From Streptomyces noursei (GTDB lineage: Bacteria > Actinomycetota > Actinomycetes > Streptomycetales > Streptomycetaceae), in NCBI RefSeq assembly GCF_016917755.1, contig NZ_CP070326.1, positions 8,928,001-8,992,000 of the forward strand: DNA of 64,000 nt, given 5' to 3'. Below, piece by piece: positions 8,471 through 17,129 of the stretch. A model generated the notes under the pieces. The model saw nothing but the letters and a program-made list of their open reading frames with translations. It made no database searches and was not told where the DNA came from. The position numbers were made by a program, and so were the translations under genes. Within the stretch, counting starts at the first letter, position 1. Each line of letters begins with the position of its first letter.

Positions 8471-9358
8471 ATGAGCACCGTACGAAAGCAGACCCCCGTC
8501 TCCGTCGAGGGACGGCTCGGTCGCGCGAACGAGCACCCCGGGCGCCACGACCAGGACTACCGGCGGCGGCGCGACGCCCTGGCGGCCCGCGCCGAGAACC
8601 ACCGGGTGGGAGCGCCGTACGAGGACGTCGCGTACACCGAGGACGAGCACCGGACCTGGCGGACGGTGCACGACGCGCTGGCCCCGGCACACCGGGCGCA
8701 CGCCTGCCGGGAGGTGCTGGCGGCCGGCGAGGCCGCGGACATACCTGCCGAGCAGATCCCGCAGCACGCGGAGATCACGCCCGGGCTGCGGACCCGCACC
8801 GGATTCTCGCTCACGCTGGCCGGCGGAGTGGTGCCCAACGAGCGGTTCCTGGGGGCGATGGAGCACGGCTACTTCCATGCGGTGCAGTTCGTACGCCATC
8901 CGGCCGTGCCGCTGTACACCCCCGAACCGGACGTCCTGCACGACGTGTTCGGGCACGGGATCCATCTGTCGTCGCCGGCGATCGCCGAGCTGTACCGGGT
9001 CATCGGCCGGGCCGCGAACCGGGTCCGGACCGCGGAGGCGCTGGACATTCTGAGCCGCGTGTATTGGTACACCCTCGAATACGGGCTGATCACCGAATCC
9101 GGCGGGCCGAAAGCCTTCGGCGCGGCGCTGCTGTCCTCGTACGGGGAGATCGCCGCGCACGAGGTCCGGGAAGTGCGCGAACTGGACCTCTGCGCCGCAG
9201 CAAGCACTCAGTACCGTATTTCCTGCTATCAGTCTGTTTTGTTCGCGGCGCGGTCTTTCGCCCATCTTGAGGACGCGATCGGCGGGTTCTGCGCGGAATT
9301 CGACGACGACACCGGGAACCGGCTGGGGTTGCCGTCGCTCTCCCGCGACCGGCAGTAG
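8471..9358 (+). CDS. phhA: Phenylalanine 4-monooxygenase (aromatic amino acid hydroxylase)
   Basis: A 295-residue single-domain enzyme of normal length for bacterial phenylalanine hydroxylase. The iron-binding 2-His-1-carboxylate triad is complete: His157 and His162 in PDVLHDVFGH, and Glu203 in YWYTLEYGL. These enzymes use non-heme Fe(II), tetrahydropterin and O2 to turn phenylalanine into tyrosine. There is no regulatory ACT domain. The ATG at 8471 was chosen because the protein then aligns with the usual N-terminus; a weak GCAGG site lies upstream. Activity on tryptophan or another aromatic cannot be excluded. Transcribed alone, divergent from the lipoprotein gene. Confidence 0.9.
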   Translation: MSTVRKQTPVSVEGRLGRANEHPGRHDQDYRRRRDALAARAENHRVGAPYEDVAYTEDEHRTWRTVHDALAPAHRAHACREVLAAGEAADIPAEQIPQHAEITPGLRTRTGFSLTLAGGVVPNERFLGAMEHGYFHAVQFVRHPAVPLYTPEPDVLHDVFGHGIHLSSPAIAELYRVIGRAANRVRTAEALDILSRVYWYTLEYGLITESGGPKAFGAALLSSYGEIAAHEVREVRELDLCAAASTQYRISCYQSVLFAARSFAHLEDAIGGFCAEFDDDTGNRLGLPSLSRDRQ

Positions 9359-9391
9359 CGGCGGCCGTGCGGCACGGCCGCCCACCACGGC

Positions 9392-10813
9392 TCAGGCGGC
9401 CTCCGCGGGGGCAGCGGTGTCCCGCGCCCACAGGGCGGTGCCGTACCGGCGCAGCAGCAGCAGCGCCGTGGTGCCGAGTCCGGCGAGCAGCCCGAGCCAG
9501 ATGCCCAGGGTGTGCAGCCCGGCGGCATAGCCGAGCGCCCAGGCGGCGGGCAGGCCGACCAGCCAGTAGCCGACGAGGGTGATCCGGAAGCCGCTCCTGG
9601 TGTCGTCCAGGCCACGCAGCAGGCCGACGCCGATGTTCTGGGCGCAGTCGAAGAACTGCAGCACGGCGATGACGAACAGGAGTTGGCCGGCGATCGCGAG
9701 GGCCTCCCGGTCGCCGGCCGCGCCCGGGTCGAAGAACGGGCGCAGGACCAGCTCCGGCAGCGCGAGGTAGACCACCGCGACCACCGCCATGACCACGGCG
9801 GCGCAGGCCAGTGCGGTGTTCTTCAGGCGCCGGGCGGAGTCGGTGCGGCCCAGGGCCAGTTCCCGGCTGACGTTGATGGACGCGGCGTGGGAGAGGCCGA
9901 CGGCGACCTGGAAGACGATGTAGACGAGTTGGTTGACGGCGGTGTGGGCGGCGAGCGCGGCGCTGCCGAAGCTGCCGGCCATCAGCGCGGTGACGGAGAA
10001 GAAGCCGGCCTCGGAGCCGTAGGTGGCGGCGATCGGCACGCCGAGGCCGACGAGGGTGCGCACGGTGGCGGCGGCGGCCCCGGCGGCGTTGAGGCTGAGC
10101 CGCGGGGCCAGGACCGGGTCCCGCCGGGCGGCGGCGTACAGGGCGAGGAAGGACAGCAGGTGGACGGCGGAGGTGGCGACGCCGATGCCGGGCAGGCCGA
10201 GCCTGGGCAGTCCCCAGGTGCCCTGTACCAGGACCCAGTTGAGGCCGGCGTTGACCGCGACCGAGGCGACGGTGATCCGCAGCAGGGCCTGCGGGCGGCG
10301 CAGGCCGACGGTGAACTGACGGATCGCCTGGAACCACAGGCAGGGCAGCAGCCCGGGGGCGAGCGCCACGAGCATCGGCCGCGCCCGGTCGGCGATCTCG
10401 GCGTCCTGGCCGAACCAGGTGAGCGCCTGGCCGATGAGGACCATCAGGACCGCGCCGGCCAGTCCGGCGAGGGTGGCGACGGCCATCCCGGCCCGGGCGA
10501 TGCCCCGGACGGCGGCCACGTCGGCGTCGGTTCCCGGGGCGTCGCCCTCCTCCTCCCGGGCCGCGGCAGCGGCGATCCGGTTGCCGACGGAGGTGACCAG
10601 GCCGACGCCCATGGTGCGCAGCTGGTTGAAGAGGACGATGGCGAGGCCGCCGGCCGCGAGGTCCCGGGCGCCCAGGAAGCCCATCATCACGGTGTCGGTG
10701 GTGGTCAGGGCCACCTGGGCGAGCTGGGTGAGGACCAGCGGCACGGCCAGCGCGGCCAGGGCGCGGCCGTCGCGGAGGAGGGTGGTGGGCTGCGGGGCGG
10801 GCATGAAGGGCAT
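9392..10813 (-). CDS. MATE family efflux transporter
   Basis: A 473-residue polytopic protein with about 12 hydrophobic helices in two repeated halves and MATE signatures near the N-terminus (LALTTTDTVMMGFLGARDLAA) and mid-protein (TYGSEAGFFSVTALMAGSFG). MATE proteins export small organic molecules by proton or sodium antiport. It is the last gene of the leftward diaminopropionate operon, 6 bases after the SbnA-like gene, so the likely cargo is the product of that pathway. The ATG at 10813 follows AGGAATTG. Confidence 0.88.
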   Translation of the reverse strand: MPFMPAPQPTTLLRDGRALAALAVPLVLTQLAQVALTTTDTVMMGFLGARDLAAGGLAIVLFNQLRTMGVGLVTSVGNRIAAAAAREEEGDAPGTDADVAAVRGIARAGMAVATLAGLAGAVLMVLIGQALTWFGQDAEIADRARPMLVALAPGLLPCLWFQAIRQFTVGLRRPQALLRITVASVAVNAGLNWVLVQGTWGLPRLGLPGIGVATSAVHLLSFLALYAAARRDPVLAPRLSLNAAGAAAATVRTLVGLGVPIAATYGSEAGFFSVTALMAGSFGSAALAAHTAVNQLVYIVFQVAVGLSHAASINVSRELALGRTDSARRLKNTALACAAVVMAVVAVVYLALPELVLRPFFDPGAAGDREALAIAGQLLFVIAVLQFFDCAQNIGVGLLRGLDDTRSGFRITLVGYWLVGLPAAWALGYAAGLHTLGIWLGLLAGLGTTALLLLRRYGTALWARDTAAPAEAA

Positions 10814-10819
10814 GAGCCG

Positions 10820-11845
10820 TCAATTCCTGCGGAGTTTGCTGAGGCGTTCGTCGATCTCGCGCTCGACGTCGGGGGCGAGGAGGCCGCGGGCGGCCAGCCA
10901 CCCGTCGTCGAAGACGGTATCCAGGTACTTCTCCCCGCCGTCGTTGACGAGGGCGACCACGGTCGTCCCGGGCGGCAGTGACGGCAGTCGGCGCAGCGCC
11001 TCGTGGACCACGCCGCCGGCGGAGCCGCCGATCAGCAGGCCGGTGCGGGCCACCGCGCGGGCGGTGGCGAAGGCTTCGACGTCGCCGACCTTGACGCCCT
11101 CGTCGATGAGGGCGAAGTCGACCAGGGCGCCGATCTCCGCGCCTTCGGGGGTGCCGGTGCCGGACTGGTAGTAGTCGTGGGCGGGGCCGCCGAAGGCGAT
11201 GGAGCCCTTGGGTTCCACGCCGATGGTGGTGACGTCCGGTATGAGGGTGCGCAGTTCGCCGGCGGTGCCGCAGAGCGCGCCGCCGGTGCCGACGGCCCCT
11301 ATGAGGAGGTCGAGCCGGCCGTCCAGTGCCTGGTGCAGCTCGTGCGCGACGGGGTGGTAACCGACGCCGTTGCTGGGGTTGTTGTGCTGTTCGGTGAAGA
11401 CGGTGTTGTCGCGGCCGCGGGCCAGCTCCTCGGCCAGCTCCTCGCGGGCGGCGGTGGCCAGGTCCTCGCTGCCGTCGTCGTCGACGTAGACGAGTTCGGT
11501 GCCCAGGGCGCGCATGGTGCGGAGCTTGTCGGCGCTGGCGTGGCGGTCGACGACGGCGGTGAAGGTGTAGCCGCGTTCGGCGGCGATGACGGCGAGGCCG
11601 AGGCCGGTGTTGCCGGACGTGGACTCGACGATCCGGCCGCCGGGGCGGAGCGCGCCGCGGGCCTCGGCGTCCAGGACCATCTGCCGGGCCATCCGGATCT
11701 TGGCGCTGCCGGTGGGGTTGAACATCTCCAGTTTGAGCAGCAGCCGGCTGCCGTTCTCGGTGCGGCACAGTTCGAGGAGCGGGGTGCAGCCGACGAGTTC
11801 GGACACGCGGGAGACCACGGCGGGGCGGCTCAGTGCCTCGTTCAT
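10820..11845 (-). CDS. sbnA: SbnA-like O-phosphoserine/glutamate synthase (diaminopropionate pathway)
   Basis: A 341-residue fold-type II PLP enzyme of the cysteine synthase family. The PLP lysine is Lys49 in NPTGSAKIR, the phosphate/substrate loop STSGNTG is at 75-81, and GTGG and GGSAGG loops follow. In staphyloferrin B synthesis SbnA joins O-phosphoserine and glutamate to N-(2-amino-2-carboxyethyl)-glutamate, which SbnB then splits to 2,3-diaminopropionate and 2-oxoglutarate. The assignment rests on the SbnB-like gene two positions upstream rather than on a unique motif; ordinary cysteine synthase is the alternative but is less likely in this operon. The ATG is preceded by AGGAG. Confidence 0.85.
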   Translation of the reverse strand: MNEALSRPAVVSRVSELVGCTPLLELCRTENGSRLLLKLEMFNPTGSAKIRMARQMVLDAEARGALRPGGRIVESTSGNTGLGLAVIAAERGYTFTAVVDRHASADKLRTMRALGTELVYVDDDGSEDLATAAREELAEELARGRDNTVFTEQHNNPSNGVGYHPVAHELHQALDGRLDLLIGAVGTGGALCGTAGELRTLIPDVTTIGVEPKGSIAFGGPAHDYYQSGTGTPEGAEIGALVDFALIDEGVKVGDVEAFATARAVARTGLLIGGSAGGVVHEALRRLPSLPPGTTVVALVNDGGEKYLDTVFDDGWLAARGLLAPDVEREIDERLSKLRRN

Positions 11846-11878
11846 GGGGCGGGCTCCTGGGGCGGGAGGGCGGTCGGG

Positions 11879-13282
11879 TCAGGGGGCGGGGCGGCGGTCC
11901 AGCCGCCAGCGCGGGCGCCCGTCCGTGCGGTCGAGGACGACCTTGGGGGGCAACGGCAGTTCGTGGAAGGGGGATTCGTTGGAGTCCATCTGGTAGCCGG
12001 CCGTGTTGGGGTAGACCAGCAGGTCGCCCGGTTGGGGTCGCCGGGGGAAGGGGACCTTGCGCCAGGTGAGCAGGTCCGACTCCAGGCAGCTGACGCCGCC
12101 GACGCAGGCGGGGTGGGCGGCGTCGCCGGTCGCCCGGCCGTCCGCGCCGACCAGGACCGGTTGCGGCAGGAACTCGCTGTTGAACCACTGCTCGGACAGG
12201 CTCAGGCTGGTGCCGTCCACGGTCACGATGGCGTAGCCGGCCCGGTCCTTGACGCCCTGTATCCGGAAGACGGAGGCGCCGGCGCCGTCCAGCAGCGCCC
12301 GCCCGGGCTCCAGCAGCAGCAGGGTGCCGGTGTCCCGCAGCCGATCGGCCAGGGTCCGCGGTCCGCTGTCCCTGCCGGTGGCGGTGGTGCCGGCGAGGAC
12401 GGCGCGCAGGGCGTCGGCCCCGGCGACCGGTGAGTGGTACGGGTAGAAGTCGGCCGGGTCGAAGGTCCGGTCCGCGTGGTAGTGGCCGGGCCGCTGCGCG
12501 GTGAGGAAGGCGTACCAGTCGGCGGGGGCGCAGTAGTCGACGGCGAAGCCGCCGCCGATGCTGATGCGGTCGGCCTGGAGGCCCATGGTGCGGGCGGCCA
12601 GGCAGCGGTCGAGGAGGGCGGCGGCGAGCTCGACGCGCGGCGGTATGGCGTAGCCGGAGAGGTGGAAGCTGAAGCCCTCCATCCGGACCGCGTCACCGGC
12701 CGCGACGCAGCGGGCGAGGGCGGTGTCCAGCTCGGCGCCGGTCATGCCGAAGCGGCTGCCCGGCTGCTGTGGGGGCAGCAGCCGCAGCAGGATGCGGGGC
12801 GCGCGCGGGGCGCCCGGCGGGGCGTGGTGCAGCAACCGGTCCAGTTCGTCGAGGGAGTCGACGGCGATCAGGCATGCCTGGAGGACCGCGACCCGCAGCA
12901 GTTGGTCGCTCTTGGCGGGGCCGGTGACCACGACCCGCTCGCCGCGGACGCCGTTGCCGAGGGCCTCGCGGAGTTCGCCGAGGCTGGCGACGTCCACGCC
13001 GGTGCCGGTGGCGGCACACCGCTCGATCCAGACGGCGGCCTTGTTGGCCTTCTTGGCGTAGTGGATCCGGCCGTCCACGCCGGTCTCGGCGAGGGCCGTG
13101 CGGAAGGCGGCGACATTGGCGTCGAAGCGGTCGGGCAGCAGGAAGTGGAAGGGCCCGCCGAAGGCGTGGGAGAGCTCGGGCAGCAGCCCGCTGTCCAGGA
13201 CGGCGTCGGTGCCGGGGTCCGGGAGGGCCGGGAGGAAGGGGACCGCGGAGGGGGCGGGGGTGCGGTCGCCGGTCACTGCCAC
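11879..13282 (-). CDS. Fold-type III PLP-dependent decarboxylase (SbnH/LysA-like)
   Basis: A 467-residue enzyme of the alanine-racemase-fold decarboxylases. The Schiff-base lysine is Lys78 in YAKKAN, the glycine loop is GGGFAVDY, the PLP-phosphate motif is EPGR, and the catalytic cysteine of the partner subunit is Cys399 in GGVSCLESD. Relatives decarboxylate diaminopimelate, ornithine, arginine or, in the case of SbnH, a citryl-diaminopropionate intermediate. In this operon a diaminopropionate-containing intermediate is the likely substrate, which would leave an ethylenediamine unit. Two GTG starts are possible (13282 and 13276); the second overlaps the upstream stop as GTGA. Slightly longer than SbnH. 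Confidence 0.85.
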   Translation of the reverse strand: MAVTGDRTPAPSAVPFLPALPDPGTDAVLDSGLLPELSHAFGGPFHFLLPDRFDANVAAFRTALAETGVDGRIHYAKKANKAAVWIERCAATGTGVDVASLGELREALGNGVRGERVVVTGPAKSDQLLRVAVLQACLIAVDSLDELDRLLHHAPPGAPRAPRILLRLLPPQQPGSRFGMTGAELDTALARCVAAGDAVRMEGFSFHLSGYAIPPRVELAAALLDRCLAARTMGLQADRISIGGGFAVDYCAPADWYAFLTAQRPGHYHADRTFDPADFYPYHSPVAGADALRAVLAGTTATGRDSGPRTLADRLRDTGTLLLLEPGRALLDGAGASVFRIQGVKDRAGYAIVTVDGTSLSLSEQWFNSEFLPQPVLVGADGRATGDAAHPACVGGVSCLESDLLTWRKVPFPRRPQPGDLLVYPNTAGYQMDSNESPFHELPLPPKVVLDRTDGRPRWRLDRRPAP

Positions 13283-14319
13283 AGCGGTACCTGCGTCCCC
13301 CGGCCCTGGGCGAGGGCGAGTTGGGCGAAGCGGTGGCCGAGGGCGATGTCGGTGACGACCAGTCCGCTGTTGTAGCCGAAGATCCGCTCGTCGGCGGTGC
13401 GGCGACCGACCGCGGCGCCCGCGATGATCCGCGGCAACTCGGCGTCCACCGGGCGGAGGTGCCCTTCGGCGTCGGCCATGTCGGTGCCGGTGACCCGCAT
13501 TTGGGCCTCGCTGGTGGCGATGACCCGGTCGGCGCGGTGCAGGGTCGAGGGGGCCAGGCCGTGCCCGACGAGGACGGCCAGCGCGCCCGGGGCGAGCCAG
13601 TCGGCCTCGACCGCGGCGGCGGTGTGGCCACCGGCGGTGGCGACGACGATGTCGGCCGAGGGGGCGGCGGCCCGCAGATCGGTCACGAGTTCCACGTCGC
13701 GGTCCGGGAAGTGGCGGTGCAGCTCCGCGCGGACCGCGTCGATGCCGTCGGGGTGGCTGCCCGCCAGCAGCAGCCGGTCCAGGTCCGGGAGGGTGGTGAG
13801 CAGGAACGGCAGGGCCAGCCGGCCCTGGGTGCCGGTGCCGATGACGAGGGCGGTGCGCGCGCCGGGCCGGGCGCAGGCGCGGGCCAGCAGCGCGGAGACG
13901 GCCGGGGTGCGCAGGGCGCCGATCCGGCCGCAGTCCATCATCGCGATGGGCAGCCCGCTGATGTCGTCGTAGAGGGTCAGCGCGGTGTAGTAGTGCTGGT
14001 CGCCGCGGTCCTTGTCGAGGCCGTGCTTGTACGAGGTCTTGACGGCGACGATCTCGCGGGAGCCGTCGCGGCCGAGCATCGCATAGCCGACGGAGTGCCC
14101 GTCGGCGGGCTTGACGGTGAGCTTGCGGGGGTTGTCGGAGGCGCCGCCGGCCAGGGTGCGGTACGCCTGCTCGACGGTCTCGACGACGTCGGCGAGGGTG
14201 ATGTCGATGCCGGCGAGGTCACTGGTGGACAGGGCGCGCAGGGTGCGGCCGGGTATGTCGTGGACGGGGGTGCTCCGGTCGGTCACGAGGTCCTCCGGGA
14301 GAGGCTGCTGGTGGTTCAT
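13273..14319 (-). CDS. sbnB: SbnB-like ornithine cyclodeaminase-family dehydrogenase
   Basis: A 348-residue protein of the ornithine cyclodeaminase/mu-crystallin family. The substrate-side motif DNPRKLTVKP is near residue 65, the VKTSYKHG segment near 95, and the nucleotide-binding loop GTGTQG is at 161-166. SbnB oxidatively hydrolyses N-(2-amino-2-carboxyethyl)-glutamate with NAD to give L-2,3-diaminopropionate and 2-oxoglutarate. Pairing with the SbnA-like gene in one operon is the classic sign of diaminopropionate synthesis, as also seen in viomycin-type clusters. The ATG at 14319 overlaps the dioxygenase stop by four bases (ATGA). Confidence 0.85.
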   Translation of the reverse strand: MNHQQPLPEDLVTDRSTPVHDIPGRTLRALSTSDLAGIDITLADVVETVEQAYRTLAGGASDNPRKLTVKPADGHSVGYAMLGRDGSREIVAVKTSYKHGLDKDRGDQHYYTALTLYDDISGLPIAMMDCGRIGALRTPAVSALLARACARPGARTALVIGTGTQGRLALPFLLTTLPDLDRLLLAGSHPDGIDAVRAELHRHFPDRDVELVTDLRAAAPSADIVVATAGGHTAAAVEADWLAPGALAVLVGHGLAPSTLHRADRVIATSEAQMRVTGTDMADAEGHLRPVDAELPRIIAGAAVGRRTADERIFGYNSGLVVTDIALGHRFAQLALAQGRGTQVPLWQ

Positions 14320-15308
14320 GCGGCGTGCGCCTCGATGGCCGCCTGTCCGTAGCCGTGCTCGGTGGCCTCGGCGGGCGGGCGGGTGCGGCGGCCGGGTACC
14401 CGGACGGAGGCGCGTTTGAGCCAGCGGTCGGTGCCGTCGTAGCGGGCCCGGAAGGGCACCCGGCCGTGGACGACGAGGTCGTTGTCGACGACCAGGACCT
14501 CACCGGGTGCGAGGCTGACCGCGGTGGAGACGGCGGCGAGTTGCTCCGACAGGCGGCGGTAGGCGGCCCGGTACTCCGGGGTGGCCTCGTCGAGGGGGGT
14601 GTAGGCGGGGTCGAAGCGGAGGGTGCGGCCGTCCTCGGACTCCCACACGGTGGGGACGTTCGGGGGGCGGCCGTCGAAGCCCCGGGCCTCGGCGTAGGCG
14701 TCGTCGGGGAGGATCGGGACCTCGGGGCGGGCGAGGACGGCCAGGTCCTCGTCGCCGAGCCGGACCTTGCGGATGCTGGCGGCGGTGGTGGCGATGGCGT
14801 CGTGGTTGCGCATGCACCCGAGCATCAGCAGGTGGGCGCGGCCGGGGTGGAAGGCGTCCTCGGTGTGCGGGCTGAGCAGGACGCTGCTGCTGGCGCCGGT
14901 CTGGGCCTGTTCGTGGCCGGACGAGGGGATGATGTTGTGCACGAAGCGGCCGTCCTGCTGGCCTTCCCAGGCGAGGGGGTTGCCCATGACGGTGGCGAGC
15001 AGCAGGAGCGCGATGTCGTGGACGGCGGCGCGGTCGCCGGCGGTGGCCCAACTGCCGGGTGTGGGGCCTATCCCGGTGTCGTCGACGGCCAGGGCGCGGA
15101 GCACGAACAGGCCGTCGTCGGTGTCGACGGGGCGGCAGGCGTGGCGGATCGGGGCGCCGAGGGCGGCGGCGGAGCGCGCCACGGCGGCGAGCAGCTCGGG
15201 CGAGGTGGCCGAGGTGCCGGCGGCGGCGAGGATCTCCTCGGCCGCGCGGCGAAGTTCGGTGAGCGATGCGTCGTCGAGCAGGCGAACGGGGGCGGAACCC
15301 GTGCTCAT
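14316..15308 (-). CDS. 2-oxoglutarate/Fe(II)-dependent TauD/AsnO-type dioxygenase
   Basis: About 330 residues from the ATG at 15308; an in-frame GTG at 15341 is an alternative. The iron triad is His148 and Glu150 (SPHTEDAF) with distal His281 (VVDNDLVVHGR), and the 2-oxoglutarate arginine is in WLKRASVR near residue 300. An HxE rather than HxD triad and the overall layout match the clavaminate synthase/AsnO/VioC group, which beta-hydroxylates free amino acids such as asparagine or arginine. As first gene of the iron-box operon it may hydroxylate an aspartate-, asparagine- or diaminopropionate-type unit, adding a hydroxy-acid metal ligand. The substrate is not determined by sequence. Confidence 0.8.
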   Translation of the reverse strand: MSTGSAPVRLLDDASLTELRRAAEEILAAAGTSATSPELLAAVARSAAALGAPIRHACRPVDTDDGLFVLRALAVDDTGIGPTPGSWATAGDRAAVHDIALLLLATVMGNPLAWEGQQDGRFVHNIIPSSGHEQAQTGASSSVLLSPHTEDAFHPGRAHLLMLGCMRNHDAIATTAASIRKVRLGDEDLAVLARPEVPILPDDAYAEARGFDGRPPNVPTVWESEDGRTLRFDPAYTPLDEATPEYRAAYRRLSEQLAAVSTAVSLAPGEVLVVDNDLVVHGRVPFRARYDGTDRWLKRASVRVPGRRTRPPAEATEHGYGQAAIEAHAA

Positions 15309-15429
15309 GGCGAGGTCATCCGTTCCTGGAGGTGTCGTCACACCACAACTCGGCTACTGCATACGGGAGTTGAGTCCACTACGGAGGCCGGTCGCGGTGA
15401 GCGGGTGCCGCCGAAACTACACAGATGGA

Positions 15430-15448
15430 TTAAGTTAGGCAAACCTTA
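15430..15448. promoter_or_regulatory. Iron box 1 (IdeR/DmdR/DtxR type)
   Basis: TTAAGTTAGGCAAACCTTA matches the actinobacterial consensus TTAGGTTAGSCTAACCTAA at 16 of 19 positions by my count. It lies 121 bases upstream of the dioxygenase ATG and probably represses the leftward biosynthetic operon when iron is plentiful. Confidence 0.8.
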
Positions 15449-15498
15449 GTTTTGATTCGTACCGAGGCCCGTGCGAGCCCTTGCACAGGCACCCGACC

Positions 15499-15517
15499 TT
15501 AGGGTAGGCAAACCTTA
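15499..15517. promoter_or_regulatory. Iron box 2 (IdeR/DmdR/DtxR type)
   Basis: TTAGGGTAGGCAAACCTTA, again 16 of 19 against the same consensus and sharing the core TAGGCAAACCTTA with box 1. It ends 61 bases before the GTG of the binding-protein gene and probably controls the rightward importer operon. Confidence 0.8.
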
Positions 15518-15578
15518 GTCACGGTGGGTCCGTTCGCGGATCCCCCTCCTCCGACACCGCGGGAACGAGGGCGCGAAG

Positions 15579-17129
15579 GTGGACCTGAACAGGCGTCAAC
15601 TGCTGTGTATGAGTGGCGGGTTGGGGGCCGCGGCACTCCTCTCCGGGTGCGGTGGCGGACCGGGCGCGGACTCCGACGGCGGCGGCCCCGACGGCCCGCC
15701 CCGCAAGGGCGGCACCCTGCGCGTGGGCGCCCTCGGCCGGGCCTCCGCGATCACCCGCGACCCCCACGGAACCCAGGGCAACGAGAGCGACTACCTCATC
15801 ATCGCGCTGGTCCACGACACCCTCACCGCACCCGGCCGCAAGGACAACACCGCGGGCCGGCTGGCGACTTCCTGGCAGGCGTCCGAGGATCTGCGGACCT
15901 GGCGGTTCAGGCTCGCCGAAGGCGCGACGTTCCACGACGGGACGCCGGTCACCGCCGAGGACGCCGTCTGGTCGCTGCGTCGACTGCGCAACACCCCCGC
16001 CGGCGCCGCCCGGCTCCCCGGCATCCAGGCGCACCGCATCACCGCCGAGGGCAAGGACACCGTCGTCCTCGTCTCCGACCGCCCCAACGCCGAACTCCCG
16101 CTGCTCACCCGCCTGACCACCTTCGTCCTGAAGAAGGACACCCCCGAGAAGGAGCTGGCCCAGGCCCCCGGGACCGGCCCGTTCAGGCTCGACCGGTACC
16201 GCGGCGGCAACGCCCGCCTGGTCCGCAACGACCACTGGCACGGCGGCGGGATCCACCTCGACGCCATCGAGGTGACCATGTTCGAGAGCCCGCAGGCCAT
16301 GGCCAACGCCATGCTCGCCGGGCAGATCGACCTCGCCTCCAACGCCGGTGCGGTGGCCGCCCGCACCGCCGCCGGCCGCCAGGACATCCAGGTCCTCCGC
16401 CGCCCGAACGACATGGCGATGCCGATCGTGATGCGCGCCGCCGACGGCCCGTTCGCCGACCCGAAGGTCCGCGAGGCGGTCAAGCTGATCGTCGACCGCG
16501 AGGCCATGGTCAAGCAGGTGCTCTCCGGCTACGGCACGGTCGCCAACGACATCCTCGGCACCGGCGACCCCGACTACGCCAAGGCCGTCCCGCAGCGCCA
16601 CCGCGACCTCGCGCGCGCCCGGCGACTGCTGGGCGAGGCGCGCTTCGACCTGTCACGGACCTACGAGCTGATCACCACCGAGGACATCGCCGGGCTCGCC
16701 GAGTCCGCCACGCTCTTCGCCGCCCAGGCCCGCGAGGCCGGTCTGAAGATCAAGGTCACCAAGCAGGAGTCCGGGACCTTCTACGCCAGGACCTGGCTCA
16801 AGGGCGACCTCTACACCAACTACTGGGGCACCAACGACTCGGTGGTCTTCTTCGCCTCGAAGACCATGACCACCGGCGCCGGGCAGAACGAGGCCGGCTG
16901 GTCCGACCCGCAGTTCGACGCCGCCTGTGCCAAGGTCCTGGGCACCGCCGACGCCGCACGGCGCCGCAGTGCCCTGCGCGCACTCCAGCAGATCGAGCAC
17001 GACCGGTCCGGCTACCTGCTGTGGGGCATGGCGGACGGCATCGACCTGGCGGCCCGCAAGGTCCGCAACCTGCCCAAGCTGCCCGGCTACGGGCGGGTGC
17101 AGCTGGAGCACGTGTGGCTGGCGCGGTGA
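15579..17129 (+). CDS. Opp/Nik-type ABC substrate-binding lipoprotein
   Basis: A 516-residue family-5 (peptide/nickel/opine) solute-binding protein. The GTG start follows GAGG. The signal peptide combines NRRQLL with the lipobox LLSGC (Cys24), so it is a membrane-anchored lipoprotein, possibly Tat-exported. Typical segments are RTWRFRLAEGATFHDGTPVTAEDAVWS (shortened here to its key WxFxLxxGxxFHDGxPxTAxD pattern) and the C-terminal lobe near residue 300. Related proteins bind peptides, Ni-chelates or opine metallophores such as staphylopine. Sitting right behind an iron box and facing a diaminopropionate operon, this one probably captures the metal-loaded product. Confidence 0.85.
   Translation: MDLNRRQLLCMSGGLGAAALLSGCGGGPGADSDGGGPDGPPRKGGTLRVGALGRASAITRDPHGTQGNESDYLIIALVHDTLTAPGRKDNTAGRLATSWQASEDLRTWRFRLAEGATFHDGTPVTAEDAVWSLRRLRNTPAGAARLPGIQAHRITAEGKDTVVLVSDRPNAELPLLTRLTTFVLKKDTPEKELAQAPGTGPFRLDRYRGGNARLVRNDHWHGGGIHLDAIEVTMFESPQAMANAMLAGQIDLASNAGAVAARTAAGRQDIQVLRRPNDMAMPIVMRAADGPFADPKVREAVKLIVDREAMVKQVLSGYGTVANDILGTGDPDYAKAVPQRHRDLARARRLLGEARFDLSRTYELITTEDIAGLAESATLFAAQAREAGLKIKVTKQESGTFYARTWLKGDLYTNYWGTNDSVVFFASKTMTTGAGQNEAGWSDPQFDAACAKVLGTADAARRRSALRALQQIEHDRSGYLLWGMADGIDLAARKVRNLPKLPGYGRVQLEHVWLAR

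Noticed and set aside
9090..12188. Minus-strand frame of 1,032 codons over the MATE and SbnA-like genes
   Set aside because: Out of frame with both well-supported genes and made of Arg/Pro/Ala runs.
9392..15308. Staphyloferrin B or other NIS siderophore cluster
   Set aside because: SbnA, SbnB and SbnH-like genes are present, but there is no IucA/IucC-type synthetase and no citrate synthase in the window.
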